DNA of 10,326 nucleotides from an uncultured Dysosmobacter sp. GTDB lineage: Bacteria > Bacillota > Clostridia > Oscillospirales > Oscillospiraceae. The notes under the pieces are model-generated. The model was given only the letters and a program-made list of their open reading frames with translations. It was not told where the DNA came from and did no database searches. The stretch is from positions 1 to 10,326 of the forward strand of contig CAKTSC010000037.1 of assembly GCA_934597465.1 (NCBI GenBank), written 5' to 3'. The translations under genes were made by a program, and so were the position numbers. Within the stretch, counting starts at the first letter, position 1. Each line of letters starts with the position of its first letter. Below, in pieces: positions 1-6,780 of the stretch.

Positions 1-13
1 CAGGTACCATTTC

Positions 14-21
14 AGAGGAGG
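14..21 (+). promoter_or_regulatory. Ribosome binding site of xdhA
   Basis: AGAGGAGG lies 8 nt before a GTG codon at 30 and fixes GTG as the start of the long reading frame. An ATG at 23 is in another frame and stops early. No promoter is visible because the window begins only 29 nt before the gene, so upstream co-transcribed genes are possible. Confidence 0.75.
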
Positions 22-29
22 AATGCCCT

Positions 30-2324
30 GTGAGTATCGTAGGCAAGAGCGAGATCCGGGTGGACGCCTATGACAAGGCCACCGGCCGCACCAAATACTA
101 CGAAGACCGGATGCCCCAGGACGCGCTCTACGTGCGCATCAAGCACTCCACCATCGCCCACGGCTATGTGAAGCGCGTGGACACGTGTGCGGCGGAGGCC
201 ATCCCCGGCGTCGTCCGCGTGCTGACCTGCTTCGACGTGCCGGAGCATCCCTTCCCCACGGCGGGCCACCCCTGGTCCATGGATCCTGGGCACCAGGACG
301 TGGCGGATCGCCACCTTCTGAACCGGCACGTCCGCTACTACGGGGACGATGTGGCGGTGGTCATCGCGGAGAACGAGGTGGCCGCCATGCAGGGCGTCCG
401 GGCGCTGCAGGTGGAGTATGAGGAGCTGCCCTTCGTGCTGGACGTGCAGAAGGCCATGGAGCCGGACGCCCCCCAACTCCACGAGGGCTACCCCGGCAAC
501 ATCCTGAAGCACACGGACATGCGCAAGGGCAGCTACGCCGAGGCCATTCAGGAGCCGGGGCTCATCAAGGTGGAGGGCTGGTACGAGACCCCCATGGTGC
601 AGCACTGCCACATCGAGAACCACGGCTGCTACGCCTATGAGGAGAACGGGCGGATCGTGGTGGTCTCCTCCACCCAGATTCCTCACATCATCCGCCGGGT
701 CGTGGGCCAGGCCCTGGGACGGCCCTGGGCGGACATCCACGTCATCAAGCCCTACATCGGCGGCGGCTTCGGCAACAAGCAGGACGCCCTCTACGAGCCC
801 CTGTGCGCCTGGTGCTCCACCATGGTGGGCGGGCGCTGCGTCCGGGTGGACTGCAGCCGGGAGGAGACCTTCGTCTCTAACCGCGTCCGCCACGCCATCC
901 GCTTCCACATCATCACCTGGATTCGCAAGGACGGCTCCCTCGCCGCCCGGAAGATCGAGTGCTTCTCCAACCAGGGGGCTTACGCCTCCCACGGCCACTC
1001 CATCGTGGCCAAGGGCATGGGCTCCTTCGCCCAGATCTACCCCTGCGACCATGTGGAGGCCGACGCCTGGACCGTCTACACCAACCGGCCCGTGGGCGGC
1101 GCCATGCGGGGCTACGGCATGCCCCAGGCCACCTTTGCCGACGAGGCCAACATCGACGAGTGCGCCGCCGCCGTGGGTATGGACCCCCTGGCCTACCGGA
1201 TGAAGTTCATCATGCCCCAGGGCTATCACGACGCCTTCTCCGGCAACACCAACTACTACGATTCCTTCCGCCAGTGTCTGGACAAGGGCAAAGCCTACAT
1301 CGACTATGACCGCAAGAAGGCGGAGTTCGCCAAGGACACGGGACCCATCCGCCGGGGCATCGGCGTGGCCGCCTTCTGGTACAATACGGCGGTCTATCCC
1401 ATCTCCCTTGAGACCTCCTCCAACCGGATGCAGCTCAATCTGGACGGCACCGTCACCATGCAGTGCGGCGAGACGGAGATCGGCCAGGGGGCGGACACCG
1501 CCTTCGCCCAGATGACGGCGGAGGTCATGGGCCTCAAGAGCTACCGGGATGTCCACGTGGTCTCCTGCCAGGATACGGACATCACCCCCACGGGTCTCGG
1601 CGCCTACGCCAGCCGCCAGACCTACGTGGCGGGCTTCGCCATCAAGAAGACCGGGCGGCTGCTGCGGGAGAAGATCCTGGACTACGCCTGCGAGGTCACC
1701 CGCCAGTCCGTGGACAACATGGACATCCGGGAGGGGAACATCGTCCGCAAGCGGGACGGGAAGGTTTTGATGAGCCTCTCGGAGCTTGCCATGACGGCCC
1801 AGTATAACCCCGTCCACTCCGAGCATCTCACGGCGGAGAGCACCTATACCATCCGCAACAACGCCTACTCCTTCGGCTGTACCTTCGCCGAGGTGGAGGT
1901 GGATATCCCCATGTGCAAGGTGACGCTGAAGGACATCATCAACGTCCACGACTGCGGCGAGCTCATCAACCCCGCCCTGGCGGAGGCCCAGGTGCACGGC
2001 GGCATGTCCATGGGCATCGGCTACGGTCTGTCCGAGCAGCTGCTGTTCGACGAGAAGACCGGCAAGCCGCTGAACAACAACCTGCTGGACTACAAGCTCT
2101 CCACCTTCATGGATCACCCCCATCTGGAGGCCCAGTTCGTGGAGAACCCGGAGCCCACCTCGCCCTTCGGCACGAAATCCCTGGGCGAGCCCCCGGCCTG
2201 CTCCCCGGCCCCCGCCATCCGCAGCGCCATCTACAACGCCACCGGCGTCTCCCTGGACGCGGCCCCCATGACCCCCCACGTGCTCTACCGGGCCTTCAAG
2301 GAAGCCGGGCTCATCCAGGACTGA
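30..2324 (+). CDS. xdhA: Xanthine dehydrogenase, molybdopterin-binding subunit XdhA
   Basis: This is the 764-aa large catalytic subunit of a cytoplasmic molybdenum hydroxylase that would oxidise hypoxanthine/xanthine with water as oxygen source. Visible motifs are the cofactor loop GGGFGNKQD (residues 244-252), RGYGMPQ (360-366, whose Arg matches the substrate-binding Arg880 of bovine xanthine oxidase), ETEIGQGADT (481-490), and LGEPPA (718-723), where Glu720 is the expected catalytic base. Length and motif spacing fit E. coli XdhA (about 750 aa), and from memory the sequence is similar to it throughout. The GTG start at 30 is set by the ribosome binding site. The stop is followed after 14 nt by xdhB. 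One oddity is Gln251 where animal xanthine oxidases have a purine-binding Glu (bovine Glu802). The E. coli-type enzyme also has Gln by recollection, so this looks like a subfamily trait. A related purine or N-heterocycle hydroxylase is the main alternative. Confidence 0.95.
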   Translation: MSIVGKSEIRVDAYDKATGRTKYYEDRMPQDALYVRIKHSTIAHGYVKRVDTCAAEAIPGVVRVLTCFDVPEHPFPTAGHPWSMDPGHQDVADRHLLNRHVRYYGDDVAVVIAENEVAAMQGVRALQVEYEELPFVLDVQKAMEPDAPQLHEGYPGNILKHTDMRKGSYAEAIQEPGLIKVEGWYETPMVQHCHIENHGCYAYEENGRIVVVSSTQIPHIIRRVVGQALGRPWADIHVIKPYIGGGFGNKQDALYEPLCAWCSTMVGGRCVRVDCSREETFVSNRVRHAIRFHIITWIRKDGSLAARKIECFSNQGAYASHGHSIVAKGMGSFAQIYPCDHVEADAWTVYTNRPVGGAMRGYGMPQATFADEANIDECAAAVGMDPLAYRMKFIMPQGYHDAFSGNTNYYDSFRQCLDKGKAYIDYDRKKAEFAKDTGPIRRGIGVAAFWYNTAVYPISLETSSNRMQLNLDGTVTMQCGETEIGQGADTAFAQMTAEVMGLKSYRDVHVVSCQDTDITPTGLGAYASRQTYVAGFAIKKTGRLLREKILDYACEVTRQSVDNMDIREGNIVRKRDGKVLMSLSELAMTAQYNPVHSEHLTAESTYTIRNNAYSFGCTFAEVEVDIPMCKVTLKDIINVHDCGELINPALAEAQVHGGMSMGIGYGLSEQLLFDEKTGKPLNNNLLDYKLSTFMDHPHLEAQFVENPEPTSPFGTKSLGEPPACSPAPAIRSAIYNATGVSLDAAPMTPHVLYRAFKEAGLIQD

Positions 2325-2332
2325 GAGGAGGA
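2325..2332 (+). promoter_or_regulatory. Ribosome binding site of xdhB
   Basis: GAGGAGGA lies in the 14-nt gap between the xdhA stop and the ATG at 2339, giving a normal spacing. It selects this ATG over the longer open frame, which reaches back inside xdhA. Confidence 0.8.
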
Positions 2333-2338
2333 AGCGAC

Positions 2339-3220
2339 ATGTATGATATGAAAGCCCTCTACCAGGCGGAAAGCGTCCAGGACGCCGTGGCCCTGCGCCT
2401 AGCCCATCCCGAGGCCCAGATCATCGCCGGAGGCAGCGACGTGCTGGTGCAGATGCGGGAGGGGAAGCGCGCCGGGAAGGAGCTCATCTCCATCCAGCGG
2501 CTGGACGAGCTCCGGGGCGTCTCGATGGACGAGGACGGGACACTGCGCATCGGCTCCCTCACCAGCTTCTCCCACATCACGAGAGATCCTCTGATTCAGC
2601 AGTACATCAATGTTCTGGGAGAGGCCGTGGATCAAGTGGGCGGGCCCCAGATCCGGAACATCGGCACCATCGGCGGCAACACCTGCAACGGCGTCACCTC
2701 CGCGGACTCCGCCTCCACCCTCCACGCCTGGGACGCCATCGTGGAGCTGACGGGCCCGGAGGGCAAGCGCCGCCAGCCCATCCACGATTTCTACATCAGG
2801 GCCGGTAAGGTGGACATCCGGGAGGGGGAGCTCCAGACGGCCATCCTCATCCCGAAAGAGAGCTACGACCGCTGCTTCGGCCACTACATCAAGTACGCCA
2901 TGCGCAGCGCCATGGACATCGCCACCCTGGGCACCTCCGTCAACGTGCGGCTGAGCCCGGACGGAAAGACCGTGGAGCGGGCGCGGGTGGCCTTCGGTGT
3001 GGCGGGCCCCGTGCCCCTGCGGGCGGAGACGGCGGAAAGACTCGCCGCCGGGCAGCCGGTCTCCCCGGAGCTGGCGGAGGCCTTCGCCCAGGCGGTGAAG
3101 GAGGATATCAATCCCCGGGATTCCTGGCGGGCCGCCAAGGACTTCCGGATGCACATCGCGGTGGAGAGCGCGAAGCGCGCCTTCCTGGAATCCGTGAAGC
3201 TGGCGGGAGGTGAGCTGTAA
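2339..3220 (+). CDS. xdhB: Xanthine dehydrogenase, FAD-binding subunit XdhB
   Basis: This 293-aa FAD subunit accepts electrons from the Fe-S clusters and passes them to NAD+ or another acceptor. The FAD-binding PCMH-type N-terminal half shows IAGGSD (residues 29-34) and IRNIGTIGGN (105-114), followed by TCNGVTSADS (115-124), the typical flavin-contact loops of this family. The C-terminal half (about 185-290, containing YAMRSAMDIATLG and SWRAAKDFR) matches the CO dehydrogenase flavoprotein C-terminal domain. Length is almost identical to E. coli XdhB (292 aa). No Cys-rich insert is seen, so it lacks the extra [4Fe-4S] cluster found in 4-hydroxybenzoyl-CoA reductase beta subunits. The stop overlaps the xdhC start by one base (TAATG), which suggests translational coupling. 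The electron acceptor cannot be told from sequence alone. Confidence 0.95.
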   Translation: MYDMKALYQAESVQDAVALRLAHPEAQIIAGGSDVLVQMREGKRAGKELISIQRLDELRGVSMDEDGTLRIGSLTSFSHITRDPLIQQYINVLGEAVDQVGGPQIRNIGTIGGNTCNGVTSADSASTLHAWDAIVELTGPEGKRRQPIHDFYIRAGKVDIREGELQTAILIPKESYDRCFGHYIKYAMRSAMDIATLGTSVNVRLSPDGKTVERARVAFGVAGPVPLRAETAERLAAGQPVSPELAEAFAQAVKEDINPRDSWRAAKDFRMHIAVESAKRAFLESVKLAGGEL

Positions 3221-3717
3221 TGGCACAGTACCAGATAGTCCGTTTCAACCTCAACGGCAAGGACGTGGAAAAGGTGGTGGACGTCCGGGCCAGCCTCACC
3301 GATATGCTGCGCAACGACTTCCGCATGACGTCCGTGAAGAAGGGCTGCGAGGTGGGCGAGTGCGGGGCCTGCAACGTCCTCATCGACGGGGAGGCCTTCA
3401 ACTCCTGCATCTATCTCGCCGTCTGGGCCGAGGGCAAGCACATCCGGACGCTGGAGAGCCTGCTGGGCCCCAACGGCGAGCTCTCGGACATCCAGCAGGC
3501 CTTCATCGAGGAGACCGCCATTCAGTGCGGCTTCTGCTCCCCGGGCTTCATGCTCTCCGCCGTGGAGATCCTGGAGAGCGGGAGGGAGTATACGGACGCG
3601 GAGCTCCGCAAGCTCCTCTCCGGCCACCTCTGCCGCTGCACGGGCTATGAGAACATCCTCCGTGCCGTGAAGAAGGTCATGTACCGCCGCCTGGGCAAGG
3701 AGCCGGCAGGGGTCTGA
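3220..3717 (+). CDS. xdhC: Xanthine dehydrogenase, [2Fe-2S] subunit XdhC
   Basis: This 165-aa iron-sulfur subunit carries electrons from the Mo centre in XdhA to FAD in XdhB. The N-terminal plant-ferredoxin-type cluster is bound by Cys43, Cys48, Cys51 and Cys63 (GCEVGECGAC then SC). The C-terminal cluster typical of molybdenum hydroxylases is bound by Cys103, Cys106, Cys138 and Cys140 (CGFC and CRC, followed by TGYENI). All eight expected cysteines are present, so the protein looks intact. The start overlaps the xdhB stop by one base, and a GGGAGGTGAG Shine-Dalgarno sits just before it inside xdhB. It is the last gene of the operon, with a terminator about 30 nt after its stop. The name follows the E. 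coli xdhABC scheme. It should not be confused with the unrelated XdhC maturation factor of other bacteria. Confidence 0.95.
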   Translation: MAQYQIVRFNLNGKDVEKVVDVRASLTDMLRNDFRMTSVKKGCEVGECGACNVLIDGEAFNSCIYLAVWAEGKHIRTLESLLGPNGELSDIQQAFIEETAIQCGFCSPGFMLSAVEILESGREYTDAELRKLLSGHLCRCTGYENILRAVKKVMYRRLGKEPAGV

Positions 3718-3746
3718 GTCTCCCGCAAGCGGTGGATCTTCCTGAC

Positions 3747-3788
3747 AAAAAGCAGCCGCAGCAGCCTTCGCTGCTGCAGCTGTTTTTT
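3747..3788. terminator. Bidirectional intrinsic terminator between xdhC and the convergent small gene
   Basis: An A-run (3747-3751) leads into a stem that pairs CAGCAG (3759-3764) with CTGCTG (3771-3776), and continues outward through one C/A mismatch to GCAGC-type pairs and then A-U pairs. A six-T run (3783-3788) follows. It works on paper on both strands, which fits convergent genes ending at 3717 (plus) and 3800 (minus). Confidence 0.88.
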
Positions 3789-3799
3789 GCGGTACTTCC

Positions 3800-3994
3800 C
3801 TACTGGATGTGCTCCTCGCAGAAGTTATCCAGCACCCGGAAGCCCATCTCCTCCCGGCTGGCCAGCGGGAAGAGGGCGATGCTCTCGCTGTCAAACTGGG
3901 GGCAGAGCCGGAGCTCCGGATCCAGCCGCAGCACCGGGAAGTCCCGGATGGGCTTCTCCCCCCGGCACTCCCCATCAGGGGGTACGCGCTTCAT
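3800..3994 (-). CDS. Small uncharacterised protein (64 aa)
   Basis: I do not recognise this 64-aa protein. It begins MKRVPPDGECRGEKPIRDF, has a run of acidic and hydrophobic residues (FDSESIALFPLASREEMGF, about residues 34-52) and ends CEEHIQ. There is no signal peptide, membrane segment or obvious metal motif, and only three Cys. Support for it being real is the near-ideal Shine-Dalgarno GGAGGTGAT just before the ATG at 3994, its position 58 nt after the 485-aa gene on the same strand, and its stop just before a terminator that works in its direction. The Shine-Dalgarno is completely buried in a perfect 13-bp inverted repeat (3998-4033), so translation may be controlled. It may be co-transcribed with the 485-aa gene. 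It could still be a chance frame, because the opposite strand is also open here. Confidence 0.65.
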   Translation of the reverse strand: MKRVPPDGECRGEKPIRDFPVLRLDPELRLCPQFDSESIALFPLASREEMGFRVLDNFCEEHIQ

Positions 3995-3997
3995 GCC

Positions 3998-4033
3998 ATC
4001 ACCTCCCCGCTCAGTTTTGGGCGGGGAGGTGAT
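3998..4033 (-). promoter_or_regulatory. Hairpin burying the Shine-Dalgarno of the 64-aa gene
   Basis: ATCACCTCCCCGC (3998-4010) and GCGGGGAGGTGAT (4021-4033) are perfect reverse complements, 13 bp with a 10-nt loop. In the minus-strand transcript the downstream arm holds the 9-nt Shine-Dalgarno GGAGGTGAT and ends 3 nt before the start codon. The upstream arm reads AUCACCUCC, identical to the anti-Shine-Dalgarno tail of 16S rRNA. There is no T-run after it, so it is not a terminator. Control of translation is inferred. Confidence 0.6.
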
Positions 4034-4052
4034 TTCTATTGCAGGAAAATCT

Positions 4053-5510
4053 TTATTTCTCGCCCGGGAGCTCCACAGTGACCTCTCCCCGGGAGACGAG
4101 GTGGAACCAGATACGCCAGGTGACGCGCTCCGGCGGGGTGAAATGCAGGGAGGACGCCGACATGCGGAGGGAGGGATCCTCCCAGTCCCGGCTTGCGAAG
4201 AAGAGCACGGCGGTGCCGACGCCCAGCCGGTTCTTTGGGGCCATCGGGGTTCGGCGGGCGGGATCCCCCGGGGCGCAGTCCCGGACGGAGAACGCTTCCA
4301 CCGGGATGTCCGGCGTCACGCTGTAGCCCAGGGCGGTGAAGTACCGGGGATACTCCCAGCCGGGATCCTCCGGGGGCTCGTGCTCCTGGGGCTCGATGCT
4401 CCGGACGGTGAGACTGTGCTCTTTCCCGGTGACGGGATGGCGGAAGGGGACGGTCTGCCCCACCCGCTCCGCCCAGAAGGTAGGGCCGGGGACGTCCTCC
4501 TCCTCGCCGGAGAGGATCAGGGCAAGATCTTTGCACTTGCGGGGCTTCTCCCCCGCCCACTCAAAGGAGACGCGCCAGAGCTGCCAGCAGTCCCCCTCGT
4601 CCAGGCCGTAGTGCCGGAGGGCCGCCTGCATGTCCTTCTCCTCCCGATCCGGCCAGAGAGGCAGCCAGATGCCGCTGCAGCCGTGGCGCTGGCTAAGGGT
4701 TCGGCCGTTCACCGTGAGCGCCGCCCGGAAATCCGGGCAGAAGGGGTTTTCGCCCCGGGCCCGGAGCCACCGCTCCTCCGGCATGGCGTCCCAGTCGGTC
4801 TCCGGGGTGAGCTTCCACTTGCCGCAGTAGGCCCGCATGGTCTCCACGTCCACCCGCTGGAGGAGATCCGCCACGATGCCCTCCGGGCAGCGGTAGAGGG
4901 CTGGGACATACCAGCTCTCCCCTTCCCAGGTGAACCAGGTATCCGTCGGGATGGCCCGGCCCGCCCGGCCGCCGCTGCCGGTGATCCCGCCGTGGAAGCT
5001 GACCCGCCAGGGGCGCTCCTCCGCTGTCTCCCCCAGGAGCTCCCGGTACTCCCGGGAGTAGCGGAGGACGGCGGGGTCGAAGCTGGACTGGAGGGCGCGG
5101 AGGTACTGGTAGGGCTCCTCCATGGGGGTGACGCCCCGGGCGCGGAGGGCGGAGAGGGCGGCTTCCCCCTCCGGAGTGGGGGGATCCTCCCGGAGGAAGG
5201 CCGTGAACTGGGTCTCGTCCCACATCCAGGCCTGCTCCAGGGCGGCGGTATCGCCGCAGGCGAGGAGGAGGCGGAGGAAATCCGGGAAGTCCCTGGCCAC
5301 GGGATGGAGGCAGTCCGGGACGCCATTGGCGGGGCTCACGGCCAGGATCATGTCCCCGGTCTCCGGGGCGGTGCAGAAGTGGATGCCGTCCACCCCGGCC
5401 CGGCCCAGGATCCTCGCCCCCACGGGGGTGCAGAAGCAGGCCTCCCCGCCGGGGAGGAAGCCGACGGCGGAGAGATCCGGCCCGCTGCCGCGAAACTCTT
5501 TTTCGGTCAT
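4053..5510 (-). CDS. Uncharacterised 485-aa protein, possible SUKH-like N-terminus
   Basis: The function is unknown. The 485-aa product is soluble-looking, rich in Trp, Glu and Pro, with no signal peptide or membrane segment. The N-terminal part (about residues 15-160) includes GVDGIHFCTAPETGDMILAV (41-60), then HPVARDFPDFLRLLLACGD (69-87) and ALEQAWMWD (90-98). This pattern, a small beta-rich start followed by a 'HP-A--F--FL-LLL' helix, recalls SMI1/KNR4 (SUKH)-type proteins, but that is only a resemblance by eye. The C-terminal part (about 335-485) is a Trp-rich, probably beta-rich region starting CWQLWRVSFEW. The start at 5510 is preceded by an AAGGGG ribosome binding site. Two ORFs on the opposite strand (603 and 95 aa) are shadows. 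It lies between lysR and the 64-aa gene on the same strand with no clear terminator between, so co-transcription is possible. If it were SUKH-like, an immunity or binding role would be one idea. Confidence 0.85.
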   Translation of the reverse strand: MTEKEFRGSGPDLSAVGFLPGGEACFCTPVGARILGRAGVDGIHFCTAPETGDMILAVSPANGVPDCLHPVARDFPDFLRLLLACGDTAALEQAWMWDETQFTAFLREDPPTPEGEAALSALRARGVTPMEEPYQYLRALQSSFDPAVLRYSREYRELLGETAEERPWRVSFHGGITGSGGRAGRAIPTDTWFTWEGESWYVPALYRCPEGIVADLLQRVDVETMRAYCGKWKLTPETDWDAMPEERWLRARGENPFCPDFRAALTVNGRTLSQRHGCSGIWLPLWPDREEKDMQAALRHYGLDEGDCWQLWRVSFEWAGEKPRKCKDLALILSGEEEDVPGPTFWAERVGQTVPFRHPVTGKEHSLTVRSIEPQEHEPPEDPGWEYPRYFTALGYSVTPDIPVEAFSVRDCAPGDPARRTPMAPKNRLGVGTAVLFFASRDWEDPSLRMSASSLHFTPPERVTWRIWFHLVSRGEVTVELPGEK

Positions 5511-5536
5511 GGGATCGTTCCCCTTTCGTTTTTCTC

Positions 5537-5566
5537 AGCATAGCCCCCCGGGGCGGGGCTTGGTAA
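5537..5566 (-). promoter_or_regulatory. Weak candidate promoter for the 485-aa gene
   Basis: On the minus strand TTACCA (5566-5561) and TATGCT (5542-5537) are separated by 18 nt, each a 4/6 match to the sigma-70 hexamers. Transcription would begin about 20 nt before the ATG at 5510. The spacer is very GC-rich, with an AGCCCC/GGGGCT inverted repeat that has no T-run. Read-through from lysR is an equally likely source of transcript. Confidence 0.3.
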
Positions 5567-5608
5567 GGACGGAGATGGACATCGGATGCTTCCGTTCTTT
5601 CCGCAGGG

Positions 5609-6526
5609 TCAGAGGATGGGGGGATCCTCCGTGGTGGGGAAGGCGTCGATGAGCTGGCGGAGGGGGCCGGCCGGGGCCTTCTCCTTCCACACCAGGATGA
5701 TGCCCGTGCGGATGCTCTCCAGCTCCACGCAGCGGAGCTCCGGGTTGTCCGCCTCAAAAATGAAGCGGGTGGAGAGGATGATGCCCCGGTGCGTCCGCAG
5801 CAGAGTCTCCATCATGGAGCGGAAGCCCGGCAGCAGGGTCTGGATCTTCGGCTGGAAGCCGTGCCGGGCGCAGCGGAGGTAGATGTACTCAAAGTAGGAG
5901 GCGTTCTCCGTGGGGGAGAGCATGATGAGCTCCTGCTCCCGGAGATCCTCCAGCCGCAGGCTCTCCCGCCCGGCCAGGGGGTGCGTCCGGTGCATGATGG
6001 CCAGGTTCGGCGCGGTGACGCAGGTCTTCCACTGGTAGCCCATCCGCTCCGCCACCGGGCTTTCGTAGAAGCCGGTGATGGCGAGATCCAGCTCCCCGGT
6101 CTCCAGCCGGGGAAGGAGCTGGTTGGCGGGCACCACGTGGTAGCTGAACTCCACCTCCGGACAGCGGTGGAGGAAGCCCTCCAGGTACGGGGTCTCCCAG
6201 CCGGGGATCAGGGAGTCCGGCACGCCGATGGCCAGGCTCACCCGGCGGTCGAGGCAGCGGCGCTCCGCCTCCTGCACGGCGGCGGTGAGGGAGCCCATCA
6301 GCCCCTGCCAGCGCTCGTAGAGGTACTGCCCCGGCTCCGTCAGGCTCAGCTGTCCCCGTCCCCGGTGGAAGAGGGGAAAGCCCAGGGCCCCCTCCATCCC
6401 GGCGATGGACTTGCTGACGGCGGACTGGCTGGTATGGAAGAAGGCGGCGGTGGCGGTGAAGCTGCGGAACTCCGCGGCCTTCAGGAAAAGCTGGATCTGG
6501 TTGAGGGAGAGGTCGGAAAGCGGCAT
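5609..6526 (-). CDS. LysR-family transcriptional regulator
   Basis: A 305-aa regulator of the usual LysR length. Residues 8-66 form the winged helix-turn-helix (LNQIQLFLKAAEFRSFTATA, then the recognition helix SQSAVSKSIAGMEGALG at 33-49, then PLFHRGRGQLSLTEPG). Residues 95-300 form the periplasmic-binding-like effector domain (VSLAIGVPDSLIPG, ELDLAITGFYE). The ATG at 6526 is chosen because AAGGAG lies 8 nt before it and the family N-terminus fits there. The open frame extends 90 codons upstream, but that part covers the divergent promoter and has no family similarity. The gene is divergent from the M20 hydrolase gene, the classical LysR arrangement in which the regulator activates its neighbour and represses itself. 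The effector is unknown; a substrate or product of the neighbouring hydrolase, or a purine-related compound, is inference. Confidence 0.94.
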   Translation of the reverse strand: MPLSDLSLNQIQLFLKAAEFRSFTATAAFFHTSQSAVSKSIAGMEGALGFPLFHRGRGQLSLTEPGQYLYERWQGLMGSLTAAVQEAERRCLDRRVSLAIGVPDSLIPGWETPYLEGFLHRCPEVEFSYHVVPANQLLPRLETGELDLAITGFYESPVAERMGYQWKTCVTAPNLAIMHRTHPLAGRESLRLEDLREQELIMLSPTENASYFEYIYLRCARHGFQPKIQTLLPGFRSMMETLLRTHRGIILSTRFIFEADNPELRCVELESIRTGIILVWKEKAPAGPLRQLIDAFPTTEDPPIL

Positions 6527-6552
6527 GGCGATGGCTCCTTTCTGTCCCCTCC

Positions 6553-6581
6553 ATTCTAGCGGACGGAAGCGGAATGCGCAA
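6553..6581 (-). promoter_or_regulatory. Candidate lysR promoter
   Basis: On the minus strand TTGCGC (6581-6576) and TAGAAT (6558-6553, 5/6 match to TATAAT) are 17 nt apart, placing the start point near 6546 and the ribosome binding site just after it. The half-site GGAAT at 6571-6575 lies inside the spacer, which would fit autorepression. Confidence 0.5.
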
Positions 6582-6613
6582 GGGGAAGATTCCTTCCGGG
6601 AATCCGCCATTCC
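6571..6613. promoter_or_regulatory. LysR-type operator array
   Basis: The dyad GATTCC-TTCCG-GGAATC (6588-6604) has perfect 6-bp arms and contains the T-N11-A signature of LysR boxes. Two further half-sites of the same sequence flank it: GGAAT at 6571-6575 and ATTCC at 6609-6613. The central dyad is centred near -63 from the predicted hydrolase start point, the usual place for a LysR recognition site, and the 6609 half-site approaches the -35 box, as activation sites do. Confidence 0.6.
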
Positions 6614-6623
6614 AAAGCTTCGC

Positions 6624-6652
6624 TTTACAAACGTGGTCTGACCTGTTATCCT
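6624..6652 (+). promoter_or_regulatory. Promoter of the M20 hydrolase gene
   Basis: TTTACA (6624-6629, 5/6 match to TTGACA) and TATCCT (6647-6652, 4/6 match to TATAAT) are separated by exactly 17 nt. Transcription would begin near 6659, giving a leader of about 150 nt before the ATG at 6811. The weak -10 element fits a promoter that needs an activator. Confidence 0.6.
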
Positions 6653-6670
6653 ATGAATGAAAAGTGACGC

Positions 6671-6780
6671 GGGGGAATTGCGAGCCCCCTGCGGATACCC
6701 TCCTCTCTCAACTTCCCAGACGAAAGCGGCCTCTTCCCGTAAGAGACCGCCTTTCGTCGCATCCGGAGCTTTGCTCCGGA
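6671..6780 (+). repeat. Three consecutive hairpins in the hydrolase leader
   Basis: Hairpin 1 pairs GGGGG (6671-6675) with CCCCC (6685-6689). Hairpin 2 pairs GACGAAAG (6719-6726) with CTTTCGTC (6751-6758), then CGG/CCG, then CTCTT (6731-6735) with AAGAG (6741-6745) around a CCCGT loop. Hairpin 3 pairs TCCGGAGC (6762-6769) with GCTCCGGA (6773-6780) around TTT. No long T-run follows any of them, so none is a standard terminator. They may be a leader structure, an mRNA stabiliser or remains of a small palindromic repeat. Confidence 0.6.

Noticed and set aside
12..2279. 755-aa open frame on the minus strand opposite xdhA
   Set aside because: It is an antisense shadow of a GC-rich gene, with low-complexity Gly/Val/His/Ala composition and no family motifs, and it lies entirely inside the well-supported xdhA.
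4039..4326. 95-aa plus-strand frame with a TTG start and a GGAGGTGAT upstream
   Set aside because: The Shine-Dalgarno-like sequence is the mirror arm of the inverted repeat. The product is Ser/Arg-rich, lies antisense to the 485-aa gene, and has no promoter or homology signal.
3732..5543. 603-aa open frame on the plus strand opposite the 64-aa and 485-aa genes
   Set aside because: It starts within the terminator region with no ribosome binding site and has Gly/Pro/Ala-rich shadow composition, while the minus strand has better starts and protein-like sequence.
4176..5639. Recurring GGGATCCTCC words in the 485-aa and lysR genes
   Set aside because: They fall mostly on Glu-Asp-Pro type codons in GC-rich coding sequence and show no regular spacing, so codon use explains them.
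6653..6667. Tiny upstream frame ATG AAT GAA AAG TGA, possible leader peptide
   Set aside because: It starts at or before the predicted transcription start and has no ribosome binding site.
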